DNA from: Epiperipatus broadwayi
Taxonomy: Eukaryota; Onychophora; Udeonychophora; Euonychophora; Peripatidae
Reading direction: 5' to 3'
NCBI GenBank assembly: GCA_028023455.1
Contig: JAQFVV010000050.1
Coordinates: 312,001 to 376,000 of the forward strand
Length of the DNA stretch: 64,000 nucleotides
Shown piece by piece: positions 50,245 through 60,954 of the stretch. Both the position numbers and the translations under genes were made by a program. The notes under the pieces were generated by a model, which was not told the DNA's origin, ran no database searches, and saw only the letters and a program-made list of their open reading frames with translations. Position 1 is the first letter of the stretch. Each line of letters starts with the position of its first letter.

Positions 50245-51285
50245 AGTTATTTGGCACTAAACATAACATGATCATAATTATTTATGCTTACACAAGCTGT
50301 TTACACAGAGGCAAAACTCTCCATAAAGTAGTGCCACTCAGTGCAAGTCAGAGAAATCAATGGATGCATGAAGGTTTATGCATAAAATCCTTGTCTTGTC
50401 CCTACTCATCCAATAACTCCAGACTAGTTTTTAGCTTGTGGCTTTCATCAGTGAGGAGCCTTGAATCTGAAAACACTGCTTTTAGATCTTAGGATCTAAT
50501 GCAAACCTCCAGTCACCATCTTGGATCCAAGAGCACAACCCTCCAGTGGCTACTTTTTACCTTAATAGTTAACTACAAAGCTTTAAGTCCAAAATGAAAA
50601 CACAATAATGTTTTTAATTCATGCCCATTAGCTTGTACTCAGTTCAGAATCCAACTTTTTGTTGTTTTTGGTTCTTTAATAATCACAGTAATCATAGTCC
50701 TATTTTGGAAGGATTAGTATTAAACCACTGTACATCACATGATCACAATTTTATATGCTTTCAGAAGCTGTTTACGCCTTTCAGAAGCTGTTTACGCAGA
50801 AGCAAAACTCTCAATATAGTGGCTTGTGTAAGCATAAAGAATTGTGATCATGCAATGAGTAGTGGTTTAATACCAATCCTCCCCAATAGAATTATTGTGC
50901 CTGTGGTTATTGAAATACCACACACAAAAATTATGGATATTGAACTGAGTTCAGATCTATATGATTATGTAAGCTAATGAGCTTGAATTGAAAACATTAT
51001 TGTGTTTTTATTTTGGAAAGCTTTGTAGTTAACTCATAAGGTAAAAAGTTGGCTGCTGGAGGGTTGCATTAGATCCCAAGATCTACGAGCAGTGTTCTCA
51101 GATCTGAGGCTACTCACTGATGAAAGCCACAAGCTAGAAACTAGTCTGCAGATATTTGATGAGTAGGCACTAGATAGAGATTTTATGCACAACCCTTCCT
51201 ACATCCATTGATTACTCTGGCTTGCACTGTGTGGTGCTACTGTATGGAGAGTTTAACCTCTACGTAAGTTATTTGGAATTGCACA
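50245..51285. repeat. Family A inverted pair of near-complete units
   Basis: 50250-50800 is a minus-strand unit and 50820-51280 a plus-strand unit, facing away from each other around a duplicated TTTCAGAAGCTGTTTACGC (about 50758-50798). The minus-strand hammerhead (50415-50460) has CTGATGA but AAAA for GAAA. All family blocks are present in both, including the distal GGTTTAATACCAATCC and ACTGAGTTCAGATCTATATG blocks. Confidence 0.8.
51111..51152 (+). ncRNA. Family A hammerhead ribozyme candidate (intact core)
   Basis: CTGATGA (51117-51123), stem II AGC/GCU with loop CACAA and an A-A mismatch at its base, GAAA (51137-51140), CTAGTC (51141-51146; cleavage after GUC). Stem III is the palindrome ACUAGU. 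Stem I is weak: two pairs, then mismatches. Confidence 0.65.
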
Positions 51286-51289
51286 CTCA

Positions 51290-52105
51290 GTTTTATATTA
51301 TTTATATGATTTTTAAAAAATTCTTTCTCTGTTCATTTGCAATAAATAATGTCATATATTTGTTTTAAGATGTGTAATTTCATCTTTTTGTGGCTTCATT
51401 GATCTATTTTATATTATTTGTAGTTGTTTCTTTAATGTTTGGATTCTTTGCCTAACATCTTCTTTAGTATTGTAGATGATAATATTTTAATTTTTTTTGC
51501 CAAATGCAATTTTGTAGTGTGTGTAATATTATTTTTTTATATTATGTATTTATGACTTTTACAAAGATTTTATAGTAACCCAGAAAAGTACAGTAACCCA
51601 AAAAGGTATGTTTTAGGGGGAAATTGAATATAATAGTCATTCACAGTCTCAAGAGGGTATCTGGCTGTTTGAGGCATTGAAGAAAAAATATTAAGGGGAA
51701 TAAAAGCAGTAAGATATCAAATAATCATTATAAAACATTACAATAACAAAATTACAATCGTGTTGAGGCGCTGGAAAGAGAGGCTATAATAAATACTGAT
51801 ATGAATCGATAAAATAATCAACAGCTGAGCGCTTTCGAGGCGTTTTGCCTCATATTCATAGCCGTAAATATAATACATATTTCTTTATGTTTTTCGTATA
51901 AATATATATATTAATGATTTCTAAAACTAAATTTATACTTATTGAATAATTAATAATTGAAATTTAATTGTTCTTAAAAATATGTGGAAATAAACAGTAT
52001 GTATTCCACTTTCAAATCACAGCAACATTAAACATATTAATTAGATATAATGACTTAAAACATCAAATGCAAATTCTCAATTATCATAAAGATAATCATC
52101 ACTCT
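51290..52105. other. No recognised feature
   Basis: AT-rich, with a small CG-containing block at 51760-51860. Nothing assigned. Confidence 0.4.
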
Positions 52106-52109
52106 CAAT

Positions 52110-53095
52110 TTCAACCATATTTATCCACTGCAAGATGAAGTTATCTCCAAGTTCAATCCACCTCAGATACCTAGCTTCTTTTATTCACATCACTCCAGTA
52201 CATTCCCTTATTTCATCCATCCATTTCATATGTGGTCTCTTTCTAAGTCTTTTACAATCTTTTGAAACACAGTATAAGATTTCAATTGTCTATCTATTAT
52301 CATCTCTTCTAGCAATAAGATTCAACCATATTGATCCACTTCAAGATGAAGTTCTCTCCAAGTTCAATCCACCTCAGATATCTAGCTTCTTTTATTCACA
52401 TCACTCTCGCACATTCCCTTATTTCATCCATCCATTTCATATGTGGTCTCTTTCTAGGTCTTTTACAATCTTTTGGAACACAGTATACGATTTCCATTGT
52501 CTATCTATTATTATCTCTTCTAGCAATAAGACCATCCTAACTCCACTTCTTTCTGTTAATTTTTTCAATAAGGTCAGTAACACCTGTTTGTTCTCTCACC
52601 CAGACATTTCATTTTCGATCTCTTCTTGAGTAAATACTTCTTTGAGTGGTCTGAAGTCTTTGTATTGCTCTTCCATTAAGGGTCCCAGTCTCATATCCAT
52701 AAGTAAAAATTGGTAAAACTCATTTATTAAAAAGCTTTGTTTTCAAATGCATGCACATATTCTCTTTTATTATTGTTATTTCTAGAAAAAGCTCTCCAAA
52801 CAAGTTTAATTTTATGATTATTTCCATCCATTATGTTTCCATCTATAGCAAAAATCTGTCCAAGATATATGTAGTTGTTAACTTGTTTTACCTCATCATT
52901 TAGCAAGTTTTATTATTTCTTTTCCGGACAATCTATTAAACATTACTTTAATCCAATGAATATGAGTTGCCATTATATGTTGGATTAGTAGATTATGAAA
53001 GGCATTTAATTCTAAAAGCATTCCTTCAGTGATAAAAACATTGGATCATCAATATATAGATCCAGCATGCAGTCAATTTCTAAAAAGTATTGTAA
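52110..53095 (-). pseudogene. 3' part of an APE-type LINE with a 211-bp tandem duplication
   Basis: Minus strand, in order: LNDEVKQVNNYIYLGQIFAI (about 52903-52844; the YLGQ block after the RT core), KLVWRAFSRNN, LPIFTYGYETGTL-like, WSWAGHIARREDNR and RKRPHMKWMDEIRE near 52248-52205. These match the C-terminal half of RTE-like LINE ORF2 proteins. The last ~211 bases are present twice in tandem (52110-52320 and 52321-52531, about 90 percent alike by eye). Long plus-strand frames here (52135-52629, 52331-52540) are antisense by-products. Confidence 0.7.
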
Positions 53096-53104
53096 GATAA
53101 TAAA

Positions 53105-53310
53105 ATAATACCACCACCTCTAGATCTAGGTGCAATGCTCTCAGATCCAAGGCTCCTCACTGACGAAGGCCATAAGCCAGAAACTAGTCTGGGGATATTG
53201 GATGAGTAGGCACTAGATGGAGATTTTATTCACAAGCCTTCTGGCATCCACTGATTATTCTAGCTTGCTGTGTGTGGCAATATATATAGTGAGTTTTGCC
53301 TGTTTTAAGA
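53105..53310 (+). repeat. Family A right half-unit
   Basis: Runs from TAGATCTAGGTGCAATGCTC through the hammerhead block, GGATGAGTAGGCACTAGATG and GCATCCACTGATTATTCTAG to GTGAGTTTTGCCTG. It stands alone, without a left arm, inserted close to the 5' side of the LINE remnant. Confidence 0.75.
53154..53195 (+). ncRNA. Family A hammerhead ribozyme candidate (best of family)
   Basis: CTGACGA (53160-53166), stem II GGC/GCC around CATAA (53168-53178) with an A-A mismatch at its base (53167/53179), GAAA (53180-53183), CTAGTC (53184-53189; cleavage after GUC). Stem I: TCCTCA (53154-53159) pairs with TGGGGA (53190-53195), six pairs including one G-U. Conserved catalytic positions G5, G8, A9, G12, A13 and A14 are all kept. 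The missing 10.1-11.1 pair is the one deviation from textbook hammerheads. Confidence 0.75.
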
Positions 53311-53620
53311 TAATAAAATATTTTGTTTTAAATATATATATTTAAATCCTTATACACAAACATTATCTGTCAAGTGATCCTCAGATCAAAGATGAAATTC
53401 CACAAAAAATTGCAAAAAAACAATCAAATGCTTAGAAATAATGGAAATAAGTTTTGTCAGTTTCATATTTTTTTTGTCATAACAAATAAAATAATAATAA
53501 TTAATCAAAGTTATTGCCAAATAAATTCTTAAGAAATTTAAAATAGCAGAAGTACCCAAACTGGAATCAATCCTAAACTTTTATGCTCCAGATTTGTCAT
53601 TTTACGCCTATATTAAACCA
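53311..53620. other. No recognised feature
   Basis: AT-rich, nothing assigned. Confidence 0.4.
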
Positions 53621-53621
53621 T

Positions 53622-54092
53622 ATACAGAAGCAAACCTCTCCATACAGTAGTGCCACTCAGTGCAAGCCAGAATAATCAATAGATACAGAAAGGTTTGTGC
53701 ATAAAATCCCAATCTAGTGCCTGATAATCCAACATACACAGACTAGTTTTTACTTTGTGGTTTTCATCAGTGAGAAGCCTTGGATCTGAGAGCACTTCTC
53801 TTAGTTCTTAGGATCTAATGCAACCATCAAGCAGATCTAGGTGCAGTGCTCTCAGATATAAAACTTTTCACTGATGAAAGTCACATGGTAGAAACTAGTC
53901 TGGGAATGATCGATGAATAGGCACTAGTTAAGGATTTTATGCACAAACCTCCCTGCATCCATTGATTACTCTGGCTTGCACTGAGCTGAATGGTGCTCTT
54001 GTCTGGAGAGTTTTTTCTTCGTGAAAACAGCTTGCATAAGCATAAAGAATGGTTATCATGTGATGCTTAATGTATATAAACTCATAGAGTAG
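53622..54092. repeat. Family A palindrome with outward-facing hammerheads
   Basis: Left arm 53630-53820 (minus-strand unit), right arm 53830-54075 (plus-strand unit). The minus-strand hammerhead near 53738-53785 has CTGATGA but AAAA for GAAA. The right end CATAAGCATAAAGAATGG...ATCATGTGATGCTTAATG is the usual family end. Confidence 0.8.
53865..53906 (+). ncRNA. Family A hammerhead candidate, weak stem II
   Basis: CTGATGA (53871-53877), GAAA (53891-53894), CTAGTC (53895-53900). Stem I TTTTCA/TGGGAA gives six pairs with two G-U. Stem II (AAGTCACATGGTA) pairs poorly, so activity is uncertain although the core bases are right. Confidence 0.55.
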
Positions 54093-54094
54093 GT

Positions 54095-54685
54095 AAAATT
54101 AGTGATAGGTGTGTTGTATCTAAGTACAAAATGCTTCTTTTAGAAAGTCATTTTTATTTAGGATTTATAAATAGACCATTGAGATTTATTATAAATTTAT
54201 CAAGAAATGACAAACCAACTTTTTTTTTTTTATCATATTTTTATATCTAGAATTTTTGTTATTTTATGAACATTTTTAATATTTGTGATGGAAAAGGTTT
54301 TTATTATTTTCTTCATAAGAAATATTTACTTCTTAGACTCAGCTGAATACATTTTTGGTGTGATCACCAGAATCAAAGCTTTCACTGATTGATAGGTGTG
54401 CTGCCCTATTAATATTAAGAAGTAATTATGTATGCATGATTATTTAAATTAGATTTTTACATACTTCCTGTGATCAAAAGTTGTATTCATCACCATAAAC
54501 ATTGGTACCTGTTCAAGCATGCAAAGAGTAATCTTGAATATAATTCTATATTCTGTTAACACAAACAACAATTCAATCACATCTTTGATCCACAGAATGT
54601 CAATTGAGTTTGCATAAAATAAGATGACAGGTAGAGGAAATGAAAGAGACATAGTTTATTGGCAATCACAATCAGATAATTAATA
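54095..54685. other. No recognised feature
   Basis: AT-rich, nothing assigned. Confidence 0.4.
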
Positions 54686-54687
54686 AG

Positions 54688-54912
54688 AAGGAAAACTCTC
54701 CATACCGTAGTTCCACTGAGTGCAAGCCAGAGTTCTTGTGCATAAAACCCCCATTTAGTGCCTATTCATCCAATATCTCCCAACTAGTTTCTAGATTACT
54801 AGTTTTTAGATTACTCTGGCTTGCACTGAGTGGCACCACTGGATGTAGAGTTTTGCCTGTTTTAATAACAGTTATGTGCAAGCATAAGAAATGATGATCA
54901 TGTGATGACTAA
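54688..54912. repeat. Family A palindrome with deleted centre
   Basis: GAAAACTCTCCATACCGTAG and GAGTGCAAGCCAGAG on the left are matched in inverse by CTCTGGCTTGCACTGAGTGG and GTAGAGTTTTGCCTG on the right. The centre keeps AACTAGTTTCTAG and a second CTAGTTTTTAG but no CTGATGA, so the ribozymes are lost. Confidence 0.7.
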
Positions 54913-55017
54913 AACGACTCTCATTAACCTATAATAGCTCTTTTGTTGGAGTTTTTTGTTATATATATATATATATACAATTCTAACATTCTCACAGGTA
55001 AGAAGTCATATACTTAG

Positions 55018-55234
55018 ATGATCACTAGATGGAGCTTTACCAATAGCTTTAAACAAACTTTGTTTACATAAGTGCTGAAAGAGATAAAATTCAAAATCTC
55101 TGTCATTCTCCCTACTTCCAGACCAGCTGGTTTCGATAGAGATTTTGAATTCTATCTCTTTCGGCACTTATGTAAACAAAGCTTGTTTAGAGCTATTGGT
55201 AAAGCTCCATCTAGTGATCATAAAATGCAAACTT
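55018..55234. repeat. Family B palindrome centred on a hammerhead stem III
   Basis: GATCACTAGATGGAGCTTTA (about 55020-55039) is matched by its inverse at about 55201-55220, with arms of about 88 bases that are nearly identical. The short centre (about 55108-55135) holds CCAGACCAGCTGGTTTCGA, the GAAA and stem III part of the family B hammerhead; the CTGA side is missing. Related full copy: 61930-62180. Confidence 0.75.
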
Positions 55235-55540
55235 AAAAGCATAATTTGTTTTAATTATATATATATATATAAATTCATTGAAAGTAGTCAACCTTTAAAC
55301 AATGCCAGTATCAGTAACAATCAACAATCTCAATCTGTTGTCAAGGCAACCTTTTAACAATAAAGGTTGAAATCCAAATTTATTTCTGATCTAATATATT
55401 TATATAGGCACTAAAGATTACCACTTGACCACAGAGAATAAAATTATTGATACAAATAAATTTAAATAAACATCATTCAACAGGTAAATATAATCTGTTA
55501 TTATGGTAGACTAACAAATAGTCAATTATAACATTCAAGC
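55235..55540. other. No recognised feature
   Basis: TA runs and AT-rich sequence, nothing assigned. Confidence 0.4.
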
Positions 55541-55700
55541 TTGTGACCTCACTGATGAAGGCCACAAGCCAGAAACTAGTCTGTGGATTTTGGATGAGTA
55601 TGCACTAGATAGGGATTTTATGCACAAGCCTTCTGGAATCCATTGATTACTCTGGTTGGCACAGGGTGGCACTACTGTATGGAGAGTTTTTCCTTGTTTG
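55541..55700 (+). repeat. Family A right half-unit
   Basis: Starts immediately at the hammerhead, then GGATGAGTATGCACTAGATA, GCACAAGCCTTCTGGAATCC, TGATTACTCTGG, GTGGCACTACTGTATGGAGA. The upstream unit sequence is absent, so the copy begins a few bases before stem I. Confidence 0.75.
55546..55587 (+). ncRNA. Family A hammerhead ribozyme candidate
   Basis: CTGATGA (55552-55558), stem II GGC/GCC around CACAA with an A-A mismatch at its base, GAAA (55572-55575), CTAGTC (55576-55581). Stem I: CCTCA against TGTGG gives four pairs with one mismatch. All conserved core positions are present. Confidence 0.7.
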
Positions 55701-56270
55701 AAGCTAATATTGTTTGTCAGGTGTTGTGTTTCGTCTACTGACAGATTTCCCAGATGAAAATGGTGAAATATATATATAGCCTTTAGAACAGTGAAAAACA
55801 AATAAACAGTGTCCAAACAAGAGCTACTATTGGTTTTCAGGATAGAATATTGGTTCATCAAAAGGTAGTTATTTTTTGTAATACAAGCAGTCTTTCACTG
55901 TCTCTCTTTTTTCTTCAGTCACTTAAGTTATTGCAAAACCCAGTCATTGTACATCTCTTATGCCATTGCATATCTTCTTATATTGATTTATACGTTAATA
56001 TAACTTCTTCTCCAAGTGCTTCAACACACTTGTAATTTTGTTATATCTTCTTATACTAACTGTGACAATAGGATTGTGTGTTTGTGAAACAATATTTACA
56101 TCCTTTAACTACACACAGCATTTCTAATTCCAATTCCCTTTCTCTTCATGTTTTTACCCTCAAGCCCCTCAATAATTTAGATATAATAACAGGGAGAGGC
56201 TTAATAGTTTGGCAGTCCTCAGTTGTGGTCTTTGCTCTGGGCAGTATAATCATTAATAGAGGCAGTAGTT
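55701..56270. other. No recognised feature
   Basis: Sequence upstream of the LINE relic. The plus-strand frames at 55850 and 56078 have no recognisable domain and could lie within the LINE 5' region. Confidence 0.35.
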
Positions 56271-58164
56271 TCATATGGCAAAGTGTGTATGTCTAGGCAA
56301 CCCCATTTTGGAATCACTTTCATTACCATGGAAGTGGAACGTCTATAAGATTCAGTCTAAAAATGGCCTGTTCCACACTTTATGGTTAGGTTGTCTTACC
56401 CGTGGATTACTCATTTTGGAGATAGAAATAATTAAAATAGTAATATTTTTAGTAGTGATACTAAAGCAAGATGTAGTATTAGTACTAAATGTAAGTATTA
56501 TAAATACTAAATTATTAATATAAGTACATGGAATGTGAAAACTTTACTTGATATGAGCTCTTCAAGATTGCATGGGTAGTTAAGAAGCTTTCAAGATTCT
56601 GAATAGATATAGCTACTCTTAGTAAAACTCATCTCCTTGAGGAAGGATGTTTAAAAAAATAGATAGATGAATACAGTTTTTTTTATGAAAGGAGAATGTA
56701 CAGTGTTACAGTTACTGCAAAATCTACTTTAGTATTATCTATTGACGGAATTCCTCAGTGTATGAAAGAAAGGTTAATGATATTAAAATTTGATTCACAC
56801 AATGGAAAACTTATCCACATTCTATTAGTGTTTATTCTCCAATTTTAGATTCAGAGAATTCAGAAGAAAAAAGCTTTTGTTTCTCGTTGGATAACATTAT
56901 TTGCACAATACCATTAAAAGATTGGATTTCTTTTCTTGGAGATTCTTTACCCACATGTTAATACAATTAATAGACTACTGTTCAGTAGGCAAAAAACTAC
57001 TATAAAAGAATATGAAGATATCCATACTCAAAGCAATGCCATTTAATAGATTACATTATAGTTGAAAGTCAGAATAGAAGAAAAGTTCACATTTCAAAAG
57101 TACATACAAACATATATTATTGGAAAGATTATAGATTATTATACTCCAAAACTGAAATGAAAGTTGCATTAAAAAACATATTTCAGTCATATTCATAAAA
57201 AGAAATTGATGATCATTCTTTAGAAGAATCTTCTATATGTACTAAATTACAATGACAATTAAACAGTAGTATTGCTAATTTCAATCTTCAGAATGGTCAT
57301 ATTACTGAAGCAAGGAATTCTCTTAAGGAATGTGGTATGGATGCAAGTAAACTGGCACATTTATAAAAAAAATGTTGGTAGTGATTTATTTAAAAAGAAA
57401 CATGACATTCTGTGCTTAGGACAGTAATGGATAATAAAGATCTGAAGATAGAAGTTCAATGATTGACAAGAATACTTAAAAATTATGGATGAGCTCATAA
57501 TAGTTATTTTATATCCTATTTTGGTGCACTGAAAACAATGATATAGATCTGAGAAAAGATATCACATTTCTATTAAATCCAGCTATGACATTCCCTTCCA
57601 TGATAATATTTTGAACCATTGAAAGGAACATTTGATTATCAGTTGAATAATACACGAATTGAGATGACAACTTTTAATAATATATGCATTTTATCTCATT
57701 TGGATTTGGCCAAAGATATTCATCTTAGGTCTTCATAATCTTCAGAGTGGAATACTGCAGATCCTAATGAATTATCTCAAGAAGTTTTAAAATATGGCAA
57801 TGGTAAGTGGTTTAAAAAATATATTGAGGATTTTTTAGAAATATATGAACCTATGTTTGTGCCATTTGGTTTTAAGGTGAATCTTATTGTTCCAATATTT
57901 GAAAGCAAGAGAAATAGACAAGGTAGTGGTAAATATTATGGAATACCATTATGATCCACTATAGCAAAAATACTTTCATGGATTTGGTTGAACAGAAAGA
58001 TTCCAGTTATAGTTGAATGGTCACCGGAGACTCACTGTAGCTTTAAATAATCAAAAAACACTATAACTATGGTGCTTCATAGGCAAATGCAAACAACCAA
58101 TTTCAGAACAAAGGGGGGAGGGCATTATATATTGCTTTTATTGATTTAGTCATAAAACAGGTCT

Positions 58165-58300
58165 ATAATTATATATATATTCCTTATAACACTTCTTTGA
58201 TATACACATCAATGCAAACAAATTTTCTTAACCTTCTTTATTTTCCTGAGAGTTTCGACTGTCCAGCAGTCTTCATCAGAGCTCTAATCTTCTCTGCTTT
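58165..58300 (-). repeat. Family F insertion with hammerhead motif, inside the LINE RT
   Basis: Shares CAATGCAAACAAATTTTCTTA and GTTTCGACTGTCCAGCAGTC with 18575-18725. It follows the FIDL block of the RT directly. Minus strand at 58245-58285: CTGATGA (58279-58273), one extra A, stem II GACUG/CAGUC with loop CUGGA, GAAA (58256-58253). The post-GAAA part (CUCUCAGG) does not give a clear stem III or UH site. Confidence 0.65.
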
Positions 58301-58894
58301 AATTATTGTTTGAAATTAGTTGGTAAACCAACAAAATTTATTTGTATTATACAGCTTCTTCTACTTGATGGTATAAGGTGCTGTTACTAAGATTAAGAAT
58401 TTGAAGTACTTGACATAAAAACTAGTGTTAACCAAGTATGTGTCCCTGTTCCAATATTGTCTCAATTTTTATGATGGTAATCTTTGAAATTGTTTATAGG
58501 CAACTTAATCAAACAGGGAGATGCAATACAGATTTGTTGGGAAAATATTTAATTTGAACTGATTAAAAGTGAAAACCATAATGTTTTTAATGGTTTGCAT
58601 GCAACATGTAATGACTTTATTTTAATAATTAACTCAGTGATTAAAGAGCAGCCCTTTGCAATTTTTATCTTGGATGACTATTGATTTGAATATGCAAAGT
58701 AGTTAAAATTTCTTGGAAGTTTTATAAGTAGAAAAGGTGATTTAGATGCTGAGATTCAACACAGACTCCAATGTGCTACTGTTTTTACTAAGTTAAAAGA
58801 TTTCATTTATTTTACTTAATTTATTGTATGGACATGTTTATTTATTATATGGATATGAAACATGGACACCCTTGGTGCATTATATTCATTTAAT

Positions 58895-59315
58895 TGATGC
58901 TCTAAAAATTTAAAACTACAATGACAAGATCATAAAACCAATAAATATATTCATCAATTTCCTAAATGGGATAATATTGTTGCATCCACTATTCTAAAAT
59001 CACACTTCCATTCAATAGGATAGCAAAATGAATCAACAATAGAATGAATGACCAATGGAAGACTTCCTAAAAGCCTGTTTTATAGGAAACTTGAACATTA
59101 GAACATTTTCCATTTAGATCGTTCTGCAAAATTTTAAAAATACAATGGTAAGATCATAAAATCAATCAAGGTTCCTCCACTTCCTAGATGAACTCACTAT
59201 CACAGAATCACATTTCCATTTGATTGGATATGTAAAATTGATGAACAATAGAAGGAATGAACTATGGAAGACTTACTTCCTAAAGGCCTGTTTTATAAGA
59301 AACTTGCACATGGTT
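58895..59315 (+). repeat. ~210-bp tandem duplication in the LINE tail
   Basis: 58895-59100 and 59110-59315 are direct copies (ACAATGACAAGATCATAAAA against ACAATGGTAAGATCATAAAA; TCCTAAAAGCCTGTTTTATA against TCCTAAAGGCCTGTTTTATA). It lies within the C-terminal part of the element, the same region that is duplicated in the unrelated copy at 52.1 kb. Confidence 0.75.
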
Positions 59316-59514
59316 TCATAAAAGAGGAAGACCACATCTACAATTTATTTATTATCTCAAAGACATTCTAAATATGTTCATGCTAATTATTTCCATTGAA
59401 AAGATATTTCAGAGAATAAGGTATATTGGAGAGATACAATTATACCTAGTGCTGAGATAAGAAAAGTTTTTTTGCTAAAGAAATTGAAAGGCAGTGTCAT
59501 AAAATATCAAGCAA

Positions 59515-60160
59515 AGAGAAAATAATAGAATATGTATATGTGAATATATTTGTGAGTATTAGATTATTTGTTTATATAGTCATTACTGCTATTTATTATT
59601 TTTTATATTTTCTACACATCAAAAATGCTTGTGAATATCTGTAAATATAAATAGCATATCCAAAAAATATTGTCTGGTTTAGTGTTTGAAAATCCATAAG
59701 AAGGTTAGCCCACAATAGCCCTAATAGGTTTTATAGTGTAAATGGTACAAGCAATATCTCATATTCCTTCTAAGAAAAGTATTTATTTTTTATATAATTA
59801 TCATCCCAAAAAGGATTTGTTTATTATAAGCTTTATTTACAATAAGTATTGTTATATTTTCATAATTTTTTTTAATAATATAACCATAATATTGCATAAA
59901 TGGAGAAATGAAATAGTTTTGCTTAAAATAGCTTCTAATTGAAATCAATTATTTTGTTACAATCAGTTATTAATATGAAATAAATTTGCTTTTTATTACT
60001 GTAAGCATTGTTTACAGAAGTAATATAATATTTGTCTTAAAATGTAGGAAAAAATAGCTTTTATGTACATTTAGACTACAAGTGGTATGAGATATTGTTA
60101 ATTCTAAAAACAAGAGCATAAAACATATTTTAAAACTGAAGTTAATTTAATTTTTGCGAA
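59515..60160. other. No recognised feature
   Basis: AT-rich, likely flank or 3' end of the LINE. Nothing assigned. Confidence 0.4.
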
Positions 60161-60169
60161 ATACAGATT

Positions 60170-60238
60170 GATGGAGCTGGGAGACAATCCACACACTTTC
60201 AGCTTCAGATTCTATCATTGTACCACTACACTAAAACA
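60170..60238 (-). repeat. tRNA-like relic (degenerate SINE head)
   Basis: Minus strand: TTTTAGTGTAGTGGTACAAT has the form of a tRNA D-arm with box A, and about 40 bases later GGATTGTCTCC could be a decayed box B followed by CAGCTCCATC. Too damaged for a tRNA gene, and different from the two SINEs at 24.8 and 47.2 kb. Confidence 0.3.
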
Positions 60239-60304
60239 TAAGTGACAATATAATGTTAATATTCTGTGACTTAAGCAATACATATTCTTTAAAAGTTTTT
60301 AACA

Positions 60305-60440
60305 TTAGAAGAACCCCTGAGGATGGCTGCCAAACAGTCAAAACTGTAAGCTATTTTACAAATGTGAAAAATAAAGTGCTCCATGGCATAGAGTACACAA
60401 AGGAGATATTAAGATTCTCTATTCTTATATATATATTGAT
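60305..60440 (+). repeat. Family F copy, plus strand, decayed hammerhead
   Basis: CTGAGGA (60317-60323), stem II GGCUG/CAGUC around CCAAA, then AAAA (60340-60343) instead of GAAA, CTGTAAG. Downstream TTTACAAATGTGAAAAATAAAG and a TA run are family-like. Loss of G12 makes it inactive. Confidence 0.5.
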
Positions 60441-60954
60441 TGAAACATGAGTAAAACAAATCTTTTTATACATTTGAAAAAAAACTTATTGTTATATTAT
60501 ATATATATATATCTCACGATCCCATTCAGCATTAATACACACTTGCATGCTTATCTTTGAAAGGAATGATAAAATATAAATTGATTACATTCTTATTTCA
60601 CGTATGTTGCAGTATAGACTTCAATTATTTTGGTAGTGCAAGAGTTAAAATCTTTCTTGTCATTGTATTATAGATAATCAATATTTCTGAATTATTATGA
60701 TAGTCATACTATTGATATTTAATTCTACATTGTCTTCCTTAAGAATTAAATATTTTTCAATACTAAAAATATTTCTTTTCCAAAGATTAATCACATTAAA
60801 GAAAAAAAAATATAAAGTCTTAGTTTCTTCATTACTTCATTTTTTTTTTACATAGTGCTTGAAAAATATTTATTAAAACTCCAGCTTTTCCTTATCAATT
60901 CTGCATAAATAAAACATTTTTACGTGATAATTATGTGCACACAATATATATATA
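60441..60954. other. No recognised feature
   Basis: AT-rich with a TA run near 60501-60511; nothing assigned. Confidence 0.4.

Larger units (their letters stand above)
56275..59510 (+). pseudogene. Near full-length, heavily decayed APE-type LINE
   Basis: Motifs occur in order with many stops and frameshifts. Endonuclease: ISTWNVKTLLDMSS (56519-56560), DIATLSKTHLLEEGCL (about 56605-56652), IPQCMKERLMILKFDSHNGK (about 56750-56810), HLIDYIIVESQNRRKVHISK (about 57043-57100). RT: WNTADPNELSQEVLKYGNG (about 57750-57805), GSGKYYGIPL (57923-57952), YIAFIDL (about 58128-58150), TSVNQVCVPVPILSQF (about 58421-58470; compare VKQGCVLAPTLF), AIFILDDY (about 58659-58682; compare FADD), LKFLGSFISRKGDLDAEIQH (58707-58766), LLYGYETWT (about 58845-58872). 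Tail: GRPHLQF and YWRDTI near 59430. This is the order of RTE/SR2-like ORF2 proteins. Interrupted by a family F insertion at 58165-58300; clade tentative. Confidence 0.8.

Noticed and set aside
50268-50977. Plus-strand frames of 74 and 118 codons
   Set aside because: Both lie wholly in family A repeat sequence, and the same words recur in many copies with stops.
52135-52629. 164-codon plus-strand frame with an internal repeat
   Set aside because: Antisense of the duplicated LINE tail, which reads as a LINE protein on the minus strand.
55535-55861. 108-codon minus-strand frame
   Set aside because: Its C-terminal half is the antisense of a family A hammerhead copy; no domain.
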